DNA of 64,000 nt from Candidatus Heimdallarchaeota archaeon (GCA_030149205.1 JASBSB010000003.1:1-64000), one strand, 5' to 3'. Counted from the first letter of the stretch, positions 45,219-55,505 are shown. The notes: a model not told the origin generated them from the sequence alone. Made by a program: numbers and translations.

Positions 45219-47003
45219 TTATATTTCCAAAAGTGAAAGCATCTTCTTTAGATATAATAGCATAGATTTAGCTTGAAGAACATTCAACCGTACAGTTGGT
45301 TTTTCGTATACCCTTAGAATCCTGCCCATATTTTGGGTAAATTCTTTCTTATTTATTTGATCTGGAAATGTTTCTACGAAAAATGAAGTTAGGTAATTTA
45401 GATTTTTAGGGGTAAGTTCTGTGAACCTAACATCTTTTTCAACCCTTGTCAAAAGTCTTCGTGTCAAATCCTTTATTGGCTGACCATATGCGCCGCTTTC
45501 CTTAATCTCTTCCAGTTCTTTATCAAAAGTCGAAACTCCTCGTTCTCCTCGCCTCTTCGTCAATAGGATAGGTTTTAATCTCTTAGATTTAGGAACAACT
45601 ATTTTTCCAAGAGAATAAGCTGTCAAGGGGACAAAGGGAGCTAGTAAGGGAAACATACTGAAGTTTGCGAGTAATTTCAGGAAGGAAGTCGTATAAAGAG
45701 CAGGAGAAGTTATGCTTTGATATGTGTGACCAAAATCAAAGTATACTGGAACAGTTCCATTGCTTAGTAAATTAGAAGCAGCAGATTTGACCACATTTTT
45801 CGCAAATATCAAATTGTCGTTTTCATGAATTTGAGATGTCCAACGATTGATAAAAATACTAGGATCAGCAATGAAAATAATTTTTCCGCCACCGGGAAAG
45901 ATAGGGAGGTTTAAAGCAAGTGAAAACGCATTATTTCCCCATTCTGTTGGGTTTGGTTTTGCAGTATTATCTGCTGCCGCTTTGATATTGGTTTCAATCC
46001 ATGATTGTTTAGAGGAATATAATGGAAAAAGAAAATCAAGTTGACTAAATATGTTTAAGGAGGAACTTGATTGAGATCCAGAGACCTGAGACAAAGATAG
46101 CTGGCTAAGAGGTTGCCATACAAGTTCGTGTACTGTTTTTGTAACCCCATTTGAATCTGTGATTGTCTTACTCACATTTAGCTGTATTGAAATTATCGAG
46201 GCCATTTCTGTTTGAATTTTATTTACATTTTGAGTTATAGAGAACGGCGTATTCGTTTTGTCAATATTTACAATTAGAGGACGGTTTGGATTTTGATTAT
46301 TACTCCCAACATCCATCAAAACCGATCTGTTAAACCCAAACCTTTTGATAACTGTCCCAATCAATTTGAATATCCCATCAGCAATTGAACTTGAACCACC
46401 ACTCACATCTACACCTGGTATCGAACCTCCACCTGGCACCTTACCAGAGAGAAAACTTTTTTCAGTTTGAGCCTGTTGGGGATTAGAGCCTGTAAAGTTA
46501 GCAAGCATCTCACTGAAGGTGGGCATTTTAAATCCAAACGCATTAGTCTGCGAATTTACTAGTTTTGCCGTTGCATCATAGCTTTCGAATGCCTTAAAGA
46601 GAGGTTCAAGAATCTGATTTCCAGAGCCAAAGTCGTCTGCTATCACTAAAGACCCTCCTCTTAGAAGGAAAAGAAGTAGAGACATAAACTCCGTATCATC
46701 ATAAGATGCAGAAGGTCCAATAACCATCAATACTCCAGATTTGTTTACTCGGTTTAGTGCGTTTAGATTTGAAACCAAATTCTCTGTTTTGTATTGAGGA
46801 AGCCCGGAGCCGGTTTTCACAGATTCCAAAGACTGTCTGAAGACAGAAAGTCCGTCATATGCGGTACTGTAAATGGAATAGGTCTGACTTGAGCTTGATG
46901 TGTATGAGAGAAATATGGGGGCAACCCCAACAACAAAAACAAAAATGAGAAGAGTTACCTGTAGATACCCCTTTAATTTTAATGACTTCTCTCTTACACT
47001 CAT
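45219..47003 (-). CDS. DUF4350-like membrane protein
   Basis: A 594-residue protein. A membrane segment near residues 12-33 is followed by a DUF4350-type domain: SIYSTAYDGLSVFRQSLE, SGVLMVIGPSASYDDTEF and LLRGGSLVIADDFGSGN near 115. After a Ser/Gly-rich middle section, a second membrane segment lies near 440-460 with a basic cytosolic tail. DUF4350 proteins sit with DUF4129, DUF58 and MoxR in a common prokaryotic gene set of unknown role. It is the last gene of a four-gene run: the upstream DUF4129-like gene ends two bases before its ATG. Confidence 0.78.
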   Translation of the reverse strand: MSVREKSLKLKGYLQVTLLIFVFVVGVAPIFLSYTSSSSQTYSIYSTAYDGLSVFRQSLESVKTGSGLPQYKTENLVSNLNALNRVNKSGVLMVIGPSASYDDTEFMSLLLFLLRGGSLVIADDFGSGNQILEPLFKAFESYDATAKLVNSQTNAFGFKMPTFSEMLANFTGSNPQQAQTEKSFLSGKVPGGGSIPGVDVSGGSSSIADGIFKLIGTVIKRFGFNRSVLMDVGSNNQNPNRPLIVNIDKTNTPFSITQNVNKIQTEMASIISIQLNVSKTITDSNGVTKTVHELVWQPLSQLSLSQVSGSQSSSSLNIFSQLDFLFPLYSSKQSWIETNIKAAADNTAKPNPTEWGNNAFSLALNLPIFPGGGKIIFIADPSIFINRWTSQIHENDNLIFAKNVVKSAASNLLSNGTVPVYFDFGHTYQSITSPALYTTSFLKLLANFSMFPLLAPFVPLTAYSLGKIVVPKSKRLKPILLTKRRGERGVSTFDKELEEIKESGAYGQPIKDLTRRLLTRVEKDVRFTELTPKNLNYLTSFFVETFPDQINKKEFTQNMGRILRVYEKPTVRLNVLQAKSMLLYLKKMLSLLEI

Positions 47004-47005
47004 AA

Positions 47006-47455
47006 TTACTGTGGTCTCCTCTTAACTCTTTTTCTTGGCTTTCTTCGTTTCATTTTTTTCTTGCCTTTCTGCTTTACAGAATCAGTGCCAACCTGTTTAA
47101 TCATCGAGCTGAACTGATTCAGTACTTGGTCTACCTCTGAGAATTGCTCAGAATTTACAGTTAGAGGACTATATTTTGCAATTTCAAAGGTTTCAATTAG
47201 TGGTCTCATTACATTGAAATCAATATTGTAATTTTCGTCAAGTAACTTGACGTATTCACGGGCAGTTTGTGCCTCTTCTCTTCTCAAGTTTGCAAACACC
47301 CTACCCTGCGCTTCAATAGCATAAAAAGCGTTTATTGTTGCTTCATTATAATCAGAGTTGCGTGCTGCATCCTTTACCTTGTCCAGTGCTTTTGACACAC
47401 TGATCTCACTTTCTTTATTTTTATTATCTTTCTTTAGGAAATCAAGTATTCCCAT
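47006..47455 (-). CDS. DUF4129-like cytosolic protein with basic tail
   Basis: A 149-residue protein. ATG at 47455 follows the stop of the giant surface-protein gene by one base, so this start is preferred over the longer TTG frame at 47530. Residues about 25-125 match the helical DUF4129 domain: NEATINAFYAIEAQGRVFAN, AQTAREYVKLLDE and IETFEIAKYSPLTVNSEQF. The last 25 residues are nearly all Lys and Arg (KKMKRRKPRKRVKRRPQ), suggesting contact with membrane lipids or nucleic acid. The preceding gene ends in a similar DUF4129 domain, so two copies are made from one operon. Confidence 0.75.
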   Translation of the reverse strand: MGILDFLKKDNKNKESEISVSKALDKVKDAARNSDYNEATINAFYAIEAQGRVFANLRREEAQTAREYVKLLDENYNIDFNVMRPLIETFEIAKYSPLTVNSEQFSEVDQVLNQFSSMIKQVGTDSVKQKGKKKMKRRKPRKRVKRRPQ

Positions 47456-47456
47456 A

Positions 47457-50400
47457 TTATTCACCATCCTCGAAACTAAAGTCCTCAAAATCATCTTCTT
47501 CGATGAATTGGGTCTTCGCTCCAGTTGCAATCAAAGTTTGGATTGTAACCTCTAGTGCATCGAAAGCCTCCTTCCAATCATCTAAGGTTATCTCATCTTT
47601 CCCATACTTTGCTTTTTCAAATTTATAAGCCAGAATGTTCAGTACAATCACATCAACTGAGGTGATTGAACCTATCTGAGCTACATACATCCTAACAGAC
47701 ATATTATATTTTCTCGGAACCTGTAGAACTTCCTTTCCAGCTCTTTCCAAGGCCTGCCATATAAGGAGAATTGACTCGCGGTAATTTCCCTGGTTTGCTA
47801 ACCTCCTTATATCATCAGTTATGTCAGCAAGTCTGCTGGTTAGCAGCTTTTCACGTTGCCTTCTTCGATACCTCTCAATTAAACTATGACGACGATAGTA
47901 CAGTATCAATACCCCTAACCCAAAAATAAATGCTGCAACAATGAATAGGAAGCTTTGGGATTGTGGATTAACGTTACTTAGGTTAGTAGTTAAAGTAATG
48001 TTTGCAGTAAATGTCTGACCATTTGACACAAAAGTTGTTTGAGTAGTTATTACTGTCCCACTTGGAATTTGTGGAAATGCAGAAATTACAAATTTTGCGC
48101 CCCCAGCATTTACATTCACAGTATTGCCAAACTTATCTTGAACCTTAAAGCTCCATTGAATTGTAGCATTAACCGCATATTCTTTTAATGGAATTGTATA
48201 AACCTCCGTCACAAATGCATTTTTACCAATTGAAGTCGATTTGAACAATGTTGTTTCAATTATAATTTGACTTCCATTTGCATATGTAAAAACCAAGGTG
48301 ACATTTACAAGACCTATTCCTGATGAGAACAGATCAGAAGCATTGAACGATATTGAAACGGTCTCGTTGTCCCACAATTCATAAAAAGTTGCATTGTTTA
48401 ATGGTCTTGGGCTTATCGGAAAAGCCTGTCCGAATTGGTTTTTGATAATTGGTGTAGTTACAACTGGTAAAGACGTATCTACAACGATTGGGTTATGGAT
48501 TGTGGTTGAACCAGAAAAGACCTTAGACACAAAGTCTGTCAATGCTTTATTTCCTACAGTATCACCATATCTAAACCTATAATCAACTTCTACAAGAAAC
48601 TGCAATAAAGAAGAGTTAAACTCAAATTGAAATTGGTTCCCACCAATATTTGTCATGTTTACTATAGATAATTGTCCCCAGGATGTCGTGTTGAATCTGG
48701 TTATTGGATCAATCAATCTTGTTCGATATTGAATCTCTACAAATGAAATCCCAGTAGCATCGGCAGGAGCATTAAAAACAACAAAAAGCTTACTACCATT
48801 GGTTACGGTTCCAATATAGATCCCAAGCTGAGTACTATTTACCTGTACTGCAGTTTTAATATCTACAGGAGTTACAGAAGAATCACCCATTTTTATCATT
48901 AACCCGTTGGTTGAAGCTGGTCCTCTGGGTCTTGTGGTTTGATTCCATTGGGGAAGACTCCTTGAATCTGCGATATTGGTTACTTTGGGATCATAAGCTG
49001 GTGGTCTTCTCGTCGTCCCATCTAGATTTAACCCATTTCCAGCGAGGTCATACGCAATAAAATAGAACTCAACCCATCTACCATTATCAGTAACCCCCCT
49101 AAATGGTACTGTATAGGTAAATACTGCGTTTGTGGTATCATTTATCATTGTGGCCTTTGTAAATGAACCTGAGAATGTAGCATTAATTGGAGAATTTATT
49201 AGATAGTTCGAACTGTATCTGTAATAAATTGTTACATTTCGCATATTGTCAGCTGTTAATGTAAAAGAAAGAAATGAGATACTAATGGTTACTGAATTAG
49301 GAGAACCATTGTCTCCAGAAATAAGCAATTTAGTTAGATCAAAATTAGGTTTCGAATGGTCAGGACCAAACAGAGTGAATTGTTTAGTAACTGTTGCTAA
49401 AACCGCTAGACTGGGGTCTAACAATTTTGCAGTAAACACAAACCCATCTCCTTCAAAATTGGTTAATCTATCTTTGTTGATACCGGATGGGTTTAAAATC
49501 TGAGTAATTGTAGATAACGGCAGTGTAAACACACCATTGTTTGTAGCATTAACAATTTGATTTCCTCCGTTTTTCACAGAGTTATAAAATATTATAGTTT
49601 CACCAATCTGAATGTAATACCCCAGAGGTGCCCTGTTAAAAGCATCTCGAACAGTTAAGCTTATGTTAGCAGTAGGACTTGTGAGTAACCCATTGAATGT
49701 TATGTTAAAGATAGGGGTGTTTATACCATTCATCTGGTATCCAAGAGCTTTCTGAGTTACAAATTGAGGGTTGTTGGTGTAATCAAAGGATCCGTAAGAA
49801 TTAGATAGTCCCAGGGGATTCAACCATTGATCATTTGTGGTTAAAGGGTTATCCACCTTGATTACCACATTAAACGTTCCAGTACCCGTGGTATAAGAAA
49901 GAAGAGTGACTGTTACTGAAAATTGACCCAAAGAGTTTGATTGAGTCTTAATTAACTGAACGTTTAATAAATTACTATCGTTTATGAAAATTGAAATACC
50001 GACCAAGTTTGCTGGATTTGCAGCTGAATCAGTAACAGAACCAGTAATTGTAAATTGTGAGCCAACGGTAAGATAGGTTGATGTTGTGGATGGAATTGTT
50101 GAGGTAACTGTTAAAGTTTGAACTGATCCCTGTAATTTTATAGTCTGAGTAATGGTCTTTGGTGTAACACCTGCAATAGTTGCATTATTGTTTGAGTTCA
50201 TTTCAAATGTGATAACTATATCTTTTGTCACATCATTATACGTACTTGTGTTAAGATTGAATTTGAAATTAAACTTACCATTTGAATCGGTTTTCCCCAG
50301 TTGATTCACTAAAGTTAGAGAATTATACACCATTGTGACTTTATACTGTACTCCTACCAATGTCGTGGGACTTACTCCCCCAGATACAGTCAGGGTTCCA

Positions 50401-51515
50401 GTGAAATTGACCAGTTGATTTGCTCTTTGGTACCTTTTGATTGGATCAAACGCGACAGCAGCGACAGTTGTACTAAGGCCAAATACGTAGTTGACATCAA
50501 CAGTTAACACCGTTTTGTTTGAGATTACAGGTGAGGTTAAGTTGGTCTCAGAATTAAATTCCAAGTAGGGGAGAAATGCAAGGTAATTTGCCAATGATAC
50601 TGTTTCTGCTATATTGATACTTACTGTCTGGGAACCGGTATTCGAGGCAATTGAAATAGATGAAGAGCTAAATGGGACATTCGAAGCAGACGCCTGTGTT
50701 GCAGTATTCGCAGTCCCCGTAGTAACGGGAGTATAAACTTCAGATAATGAATATGTGATAGCTGAGGTAGAAACTACAGTATTGAATTCATTTTGATATG
50801 TAAAGGTTGCAGGATTAAATGGACTGGTATCTGAATGTTCCAATGTTATAAGTATATTGTAAGGGGTGTTTGGGGGGACTGTAGTAACAAGTTGGTCGGT
50901 TGTGATTTTGAGTGTTATAACGTCAAAAACAGTAATCACGCCAGATTTTACAGTTCCAGGTAACCTAAATAGAGAAGGGTTACCTCCAAAATAAACTGAG
51001 TAATTATGTGCACCTATATCAGCAACTGTATAAGTAAGTGCGAAGTTGAATGTGCCTCCAGAGCCAGTTACTACAGATTGATTTGCATATCCTTCTCTGA
51101 TCAGAATTACTGTTTCTCCTACCCAATAATCATTTGGAGCTGATGATTTCAAAACACCATTAATATTCAGTTGAACACCAATTTGAGTTTTATAATTCTG
51201 AACTGCAAGGGTTTTAAAGCCAGTCTTTTGTTTGGGAAGAGATTGTAATTTAAAATCGTAATTTTGGATATTATTTTTATTTTGATTCATATTAGTTGTT
51301 ATCTCTTCATTTGACTTTGTAGGAACCTCTGAGTTTAAACCAGGTTGAGATAAAATTATTGAGGATTTCGAATTGTGACTGTGAGAAGTTAAATTAGTTG
51401 GGATGTTAGTTTTTGAGCTATGGATGATCCTTGCTGATTCTTGAAAAGCAATTGTAGTAAAAACTGAGCTTGTAAGAAGCACAAACATTAGGACAACTAG
51501 GTAAACTTTCTTCAT
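47457..51515 (-). CDS. giant Ig-like surface protein with cytosolic DUF4129 tail
   Basis: A 1352-residue protein. An N-terminal signal segment (about 5-25) is followed by about 1150 external residues in beta-rich modules that look like repeated Ig/bacterial 'big' domains (for example TPVTTGT, GSVTDSAANPANLVGISIF) with dozens of N-x-S/T sites. A membrane segment lies near 1210-1230 (FLFIVAAFIFGLGVLILYY), then a basic stretch RRHSLIERYRRRQREK and a DUF4129-like helical domain to the end, with YRESILLIWQALERAGKEVL and LAYKFEKAKYGKDEI. The tail is acidic. The start ATG overlaps the transglutaminase-like stop by four bases, so they are co-translated. Confidence 0.8.
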   Translation of the reverse strand: MKKVYLVVLMFVLLTSSVFTTIAFQESARIIHSSKTNIPTNLTSHSHNSKSSIILSQPGLNSEVPTKSNEEITTNMNQNKNNIQNYDFKLQSLPKQKTGFKTLAVQNYKTQIGVQLNINGVLKSSAPNDYWVGETVILIREGYANQSVVTGSGGTFNFALTYTVADIGAHNYSVYFGGNPSLFRLPGTVKSGVITVFDVITLKITTDQLVTTVPPNTPYNILITLEHSDTSPFNPATFTYQNEFNTVVSTSAITYSLSEVYTPVTTGTANTATQASASNVPFSSSSISIASNTGSQTVSINIAETVSLANYLAFLPYLEFNSETNLTSPVISNKTVLTVDVNYVFGLSTTVAAVAFDPIKRYQRANQLVNFTGTLTVSGGVSPTTLVGVQYKVTMVYNSLTLVNQLGKTDSNGKFNFKFNLNTSTYNDVTKDIVITFEMNSNNNATIAGVTPKTITQTIKLQGSVQTLTVTSTIPSTTSTYLTVGSQFTITGSVTDSAANPANLVGISIFINDSNLLNVQLIKTQSNSLGQFSVTVTLLSYTTGTGTFNVVIKVDNPLTTNDQWLNPLGLSNSYGSFDYTNNPQFVTQKALGYQMNGINTPIFNITFNGLLTSPTANISLTVRDAFNRAPLGYYIQIGETIIFYNSVKNGGNQIVNATNNGVFTLPLSTITQILNPSGINKDRLTNFEGDGFVFTAKLLDPSLAVLATVTKQFTLFGPDHSKPNFDLTKLLISGDNGSPNSVTISISFLSFTLTADNMRNVTIYYRYSSNYLINSPINATFSGSFTKATMINDTTNAVFTYTVPFRGVTDNGRWVEFYFIAYDLAGNGLNLDGTTRRPPAYDPKVTNIADSRSLPQWNQTTRPRGPASTNGLMIKMGDSSVTPVDIKTAVQVNSTQLGIYIGTVTNGSKLFVVFNAPADATGISFVEIQYRTRLIDPITRFNTTSWGQLSIVNMTNIGGNQFQFEFNSSLLQFLVEVDYRFRYGDTVGNKALTDFVSKVFSGSTTIHNPIVVDTSLPVVTTPIIKNQFGQAFPISPRPLNNATFYELWDNETVSISFNASDLFSSGIGLVNVTLVFTYANGSQIIIETTLFKSTSIGKNAFVTEVYTIPLKEYAVNATIQWSFKVQDKFGNTVNVNAGGAKFVISAFPQIPSGTVITTQTTFVSNGQTFTANITLTTNLSNVNPQSQSFLFIVAAFIFGLGVLILYYRRHSLIERYRRRQREKLLTSRLADITDDIRRLANQGNYRESILLIWQALERAGKEVLQVPRKYNMSVRMYVAQIGSITSVDVIVLNILAYKFEKAKYGKDEITLDDWKEAFDALEVTIQTLIATGAKTQFIEEDDFEDFSFEDGE

Positions 51516-54500
51516 TTTTGCAACCTACCTTTATTTATCGCATTTAATTCAGGACTGATAGTCTGAAATTTGAGTGGTTCTATCCTGGATGTATTTGGCA
51601 AATTCAATCCAGAAGCCGGAGGTGAGGCAACACTAATAACAAAAAATGTGCTAGATGTACCATTCTTGATTAGATTATATCTACTAAATCCATCGCTCAC
51701 GACAATAACATAGTATTGACCTGCCCCTATATCACTAGCGTTCACATTTAACGTTGAGCTTGCGTTACCTAATGAGTCAGTAATTAATCCTCCCGAAGCA
51801 TAGGTGGTTGGGTGGGTCACAACTTTTGAAAGGTTATAGTATGCTGAACTTTCCGTCTGACCTGCAATGAAAGTTGCAAACGAATTGTAATCAGTAATCC
51901 CTGCTCCGTCATATAATGCTTTATTCACAAACATGTATTGCAATGGAGCATTAGCTATTCCTGCTGGTTGAGCTAGTAGTGTAGCGACTGATAACATTGT
52001 AGTGTTTACTTGCCATGTATTGTATATTTTTCCTGATGAAATAACAGATGTGTTAAAGTATGCTGAGTTTAACATCGCTGCTTGACTTGACACTAAAACA
52101 GCAACTGGGTTTGAAAAAATACTTGTTCCTTCCCAATAGGCTAAAAAGAAATAAATCTGATCATTTACTGGGTAGGTTGCACTTTTATTGAAACTAAATG
52201 TCATCTTCCACTTAGAATTACCAGTTGAATTTGTAGTAGATGGATTAGAACCAACAGTCATTATCCCTTGAGCAAAACTCTTAGCGTTTGAAATTGCTGT
52301 TTGTCCCAAATTTGCTAGATTTAATGAATTATATTGAGATTGTGTGAAAAGAAGCAGGCTAACAGATTGCGAAGACATGACATTACTTGGAGACTGAGTA
52401 CTTGATTTGTAAAGTGTTGTTACTAAATTAAACCCGACTTCAGGCGTAACAATATACCCTGTCGCATTTACACCAGAAATAGTTTGTGGGACAAGTTTTT
52501 CACCAACTAGCACACTAGTCCCATTACGTATCCACCCAATACCTGTATAATTGTAACTCAATCCAGATATTGCGGCAATTCCATAGCCATTTGTGGGCAA
52601 TCCAGAACCAGGGTTTATAGCTGCAGCTATATCCATTGCCTTGACTGTGGTTATAACCGTTGTTGAGGTTCCAATGGTAAGATTCCCCAGATCATTTACA
52701 GTTCCATTCAGTAAATAATAACCTTTTGAGTTAGTTTGAAAATTGCCAAATGTAATTCCTGCAGTTGTGGGGTCTTTAATGGAACCCGATTGAACTTGCA
52801 GTAGAGTTTGTTCATCATAAAATTTCATTAGTAGGTTTTGATTTGCAGCGGGACTTCCACTAAGGCTTGCACTTACATTTATTTGGAAATTGTTTCCAAA
52901 AGTCTGTAAATTAAACGGGATTTGAGGAACTGAGCTTTTCCCTGAGGTAGTAGAAACTTTTATTTTAGTTTGTGTACTCATAGCGTTTCTACCATAGGCC
53001 ACAATTCCATTGGCGAGTTGGCTAAATATTGGAATTGGGTTAAATATTGCCCAACTATAATATGTACCGGTTGAATTTTGCCAAGGAATAAGTGATTCCA
53101 CCCAATAATGAATATCTTTCATCTTTAATTGTATTTCATTCCCTTGGATAGCCCCTCCAGCCAAACCTAAAACTAATCTCGTGGGAATATTGAATGATCG
53201 TAACATATTAACATACCCAGGAAGTAGTTCTTTAAGCCCCCATGACAATGCACCATTACTTTCTAACGCTTGGTAAAAGTAATGACCCTTGTCTGTACTT
53301 CCCCCGGTTGTTGGTTGACCTTGTACTGGATCTAATGATAAGGTTCCCTTTTGATATGCATCTAAAATTACACTTTGAATAAAATTGGTCACTGCAACTG
53401 TGGCAGAGTAAACTGAGGTATTTCCTGCAAAACTGTTTTTGAATTCATTATATTTTCGGGTAAAAGCATCAGCTACACCAATTTGTTGATTTTGGTAGAT
53501 ATAGTTTTGTTGACCTGGCAATGAGTTAACACCCCAAGTTGATGAAACTCCTGCCCCATTCGACTGTAATTTTGTCGCGGGAACTCTATCACTTGGAATC
53601 CCTGCAAAATAGTTGGAAATTTGGCTAAGAGGTACTGAACGAGAGCTAATTGATGATTTATCTTCAGCTTTCCAAACAGCAGGGACAACAATGCCACCTT
53701 GAGAGGTGGACTGAGAGAATTTAGCCGAAATTCGAGGTTGTTCATTTACTCCTCTTACAACAGATGAACTTACAAGTGATACATTATTATTAGAAAAATA
53801 AGAATATGATTTTGTATCTGCAAGTTGTGAACCGTAGAGAGAGTTCCAAAATGAAAGTAAAGGTTGATTATAAGTCGACCCAATAGTATAATAAGAGTTT
53901 GAAATTTGAAAACTTCTTAGTGAAGATGGATCTTGTCCAGTTGTAGGAACAGTTGTTGGGATGAATGGCATTGTGGTTACAGTGTCACCTTGCTTAAAAT
54001 CATTTGCAGTTGGATCCCAGGTATCTGAGATTTGCCACCGAAACAGGTAAATGTCACGTTGAGGGTTTAACCCAAGTCCATCTGTTGGGGTAACATTGGC
54101 AACAATCTGGTTAGCCAAATTAGGTGTCATTCCGTTTAATAGTTTCATAAGAGCATTTGATAACTCATCATAAAATGGAGAGGTCAATTTTGAAAGGTCA
54201 AACTGTGTGTTGTTTGGTTTAAATTGATTATCTGGAATCTGCCGTACGATGTAAGGCTCAATAAAGAAGGGTGATATCAATGAAGTGAAAATAAGAACCA
54301 CAATTGTAATGGTAACCAATTGTCTAAATGATTTATTCCATTTTTTAGGGTTGAATCCTTGGGTAAATATTGCATACCCTAAAAATGTTGCAATAGTTGT
54401 TCCCACAATTCCAGTTATCGCAAATTGAAGGATAGGATTCATGGTCGTAAAAAAGGAATGAATTCCTCTAAAAAGTCCGTTGCTTGAATTTGTGAATGAA

Positions 54501-54697
54501 CCTATACTATCAAGATATGCTATGAGTGCATAAGTTCCAAAGATAGCTCCAAATGTTATCTGAGGGATTTTTTTTGGTGGTATTGAAGGTAACTTAATAC
54601 GTGGTTCTTTTCTCCTAAATTTTTTAATAACGACATTCCCTTCTTTATCGAGAGTTCGAATGGTAATTCCTTTCTTTTTCCTTTTTTTTGAGCTCAT
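51512..54697 (-). CDS. membrane protein with degenerate transglutaminase-like domain
   Basis: A 1061-residue protein. A basic N-terminus is followed by three membrane segments (about 45-65, 90-115, 128-150), then an external part of 900 residues. At about 440-560 it carries the transglutaminase-like fold: a helix leading to MLRSFNIPTRLVLGLAGG, the His in DIHYWVES (His530) and WAIFNPIP (Asn553). The catalytic Cys position is Leu488 and the acid position is Asn553, so it should be inactive. Later sections look beta-rich. It is the first gene of the four-gene operon with the Ig-like, DUF4129-like and DUF4350-like proteins. ATG start. Confidence 0.75.
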   Translation of the reverse strand: MSSKKRKKKGITIRTLDKEGNVVIKKFRRKEPRIKLPSIPPKKIPQITFGAIFGTYALIAYLDSIGSFTNSSNGLFRGIHSFFTTMNPILQFAITGIVGTTIATFLGYAIFTQGFNPKKWNKSFRQLVTITIVVLIFTSLISPFFIEPYIVRQIPDNQFKPNNTQFDLSKLTSPFYDELSNALMKLLNGMTPNLANQIVANVTPTDGLGLNPQRDIYLFRWQISDTWDPTANDFKQGDTVTTMPFIPTTVPTTGQDPSSLRSFQISNSYYTIGSTYNQPLLSFWNSLYGSQLADTKSYSYFSNNNVSLVSSSVVRGVNEQPRISAKFSQSTSQGGIVVPAVWKAEDKSSISSRSVPLSQISNYFAGIPSDRVPATKLQSNGAGVSSTWGVNSLPGQQNYIYQNQQIGVADAFTRKYNEFKNSFAGNTSVYSATVAVTNFIQSVILDAYQKGTLSLDPVQGQPTTGGSTDKGHYFYQALESNGALSWGLKELLPGYVNMLRSFNIPTRLVLGLAGGAIQGNEIQLKMKDIHYWVESLIPWQNSTGTYYSWAIFNPIPIFSQLANGIVAYGRNAMSTQTKIKVSTTSGKSSVPQIPFNLQTFGNNFQINVSASLSGSPAANQNLLMKFYDEQTLLQVQSGSIKDPTTAGITFGNFQTNSKGYYLLNGTVNDLGNLTIGTSTTVITTVKAMDIAAAINPGSGLPTNGYGIAAISGLSYNYTGIGWIRNGTSVLVGEKLVPQTISGVNATGYIVTPEVGFNLVTTLYKSSTQSPSNVMSSQSVSLLLFTQSQYNSLNLANLGQTAISNAKSFAQGIMTVGSNPSTTNSTGNSKWKMTFSFNKSATYPVNDQIYFFLAYWEGTSIFSNPVAVLVSSQAAMLNSAYFNTSVISSGKIYNTWQVNTTMLSVATLLAQPAGIANAPLQYMFVNKALYDGAGITDYNSFATFIAGQTESSAYYNLSKVVTHPTTYASGGLITDSLGNASSTLNVNASDIGAGQYYVIVVSDGFSRYNLIKNGTSSTFFVISVASPPASGLNLPNTSRIEPLKFQTISPELNAINKGRLQK

Positions 54698-54854
54698 ATT
54701 ACCACCAAATATTCAAGATTTAATCTTGAACAGGGTTAAATTAACTTATTTTCATTCATACTTATCTTTAATAAACTTAATCGAATCAGGTTACTTTTAT
54801 GATTGAATTTACTCAGTCCTTATCCTAATACAAAACAGGTTTGCAATTTTTCAA

Positions 54855-55484
54855 TTAATTACGAGTTCTTAGATCATTTGCTATCAAATCCACAATAATT
54901 GAAATGGATTGGTCACCCTTAATACGGATAAACGAGTACTTTTCCTGTAATCTCTCATACTTTTGGTGTAAAATCCTTAATTTAGTTAAATCTTCGAATT
55001 TTTCCTTTACCACCCTATTTTGTTTGGTTAACCTTTCCATTGCCTCTTCCGGGGATATATCGATGTAATAAACTATGTCTGCCTCGGGTACATGAGAGTT
55101 TATTTCTTCTAACCAACTCATTTTCACCTCACCAAGACTTTGATACACTATTGATGAGTACTTATATCTGTCAGAAATAACGGTGAACCCCTCGGTCAAC
55201 TTAGTTTTAATTTTGTAGGAGTAATGTTCAATTCTATCGGCAGCAAAAAGCAAAGCGTCAACTTGTGGAATAGAATCAGGTGATTTTAGATAGGTTCGAC
55301 ATAACTTCCCTATGGGGCTTGAGGTAGGTTCATTGGTAATAATGTGTTTAATTTTTAATTCATTAAGCTTTTCACTTAATTTCTTGATAATTGTAGTTTT
55401 ACCTGACCCATCTATTCCCTCAATAACTACAAATTTGCCCAATTTTGTTTGACTCTCCACAACTAGTTCACTGAAGTTATTCAC
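54855..55484 (-). CDS. tmk: thymidylate kinase
   Basis: A 209-residue kinase converting dTMP to dTDP. The P-loop is EGIDGSGKTT (22-31), the substrate region is ITNEPTSSPIGK near 48, and the DR motif is VISDRYKYSSIVYQS near 103. The later Arg-rich LID region carries TKQNRVVKEKFED. GTG start at 55484, with a TATA-like AAATTTAAAC 26 bases upstream. It sits 52 bases from the threonine aldolase gene on the same strand. Confidence 0.92.
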   Translation of the reverse strand: MNNFSELVVESQTKLGKFVVIEGIDGSGKTTIIKKLSEKLNELKIKHIITNEPTSSPIGKLCRTYLKSPDSIPQVDALLFAADRIEHYSYKIKTKLTEGFTVISDRYKYSSIVYQSLGEVKMSWLEEINSHVPEADIVYYIDISPEEAMERLTKQNRVVKEKFEDLTKLRILHQKYERLQEKYSFIRIKGDQSISIIVDLIANDLRTRN

Positions 55485-55505
55485 TTAAATTTATTGTATC
55501 TTTCG

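Noticed and set aside
47456..47530. Longer start (TTG 47530) for the DUF4129-like protein
   Set aside because: It would overlap the upstream gene by 74 bases and add unrelated basic sequence; ATG 47455 directly follows that gene's stop codon.
47457..51515. Tandem DNA repeats in the Ig-like surface protein
   Set aside because: The modules look alike only at the fold level; I could not find repeated nucleotide blocks by eye.
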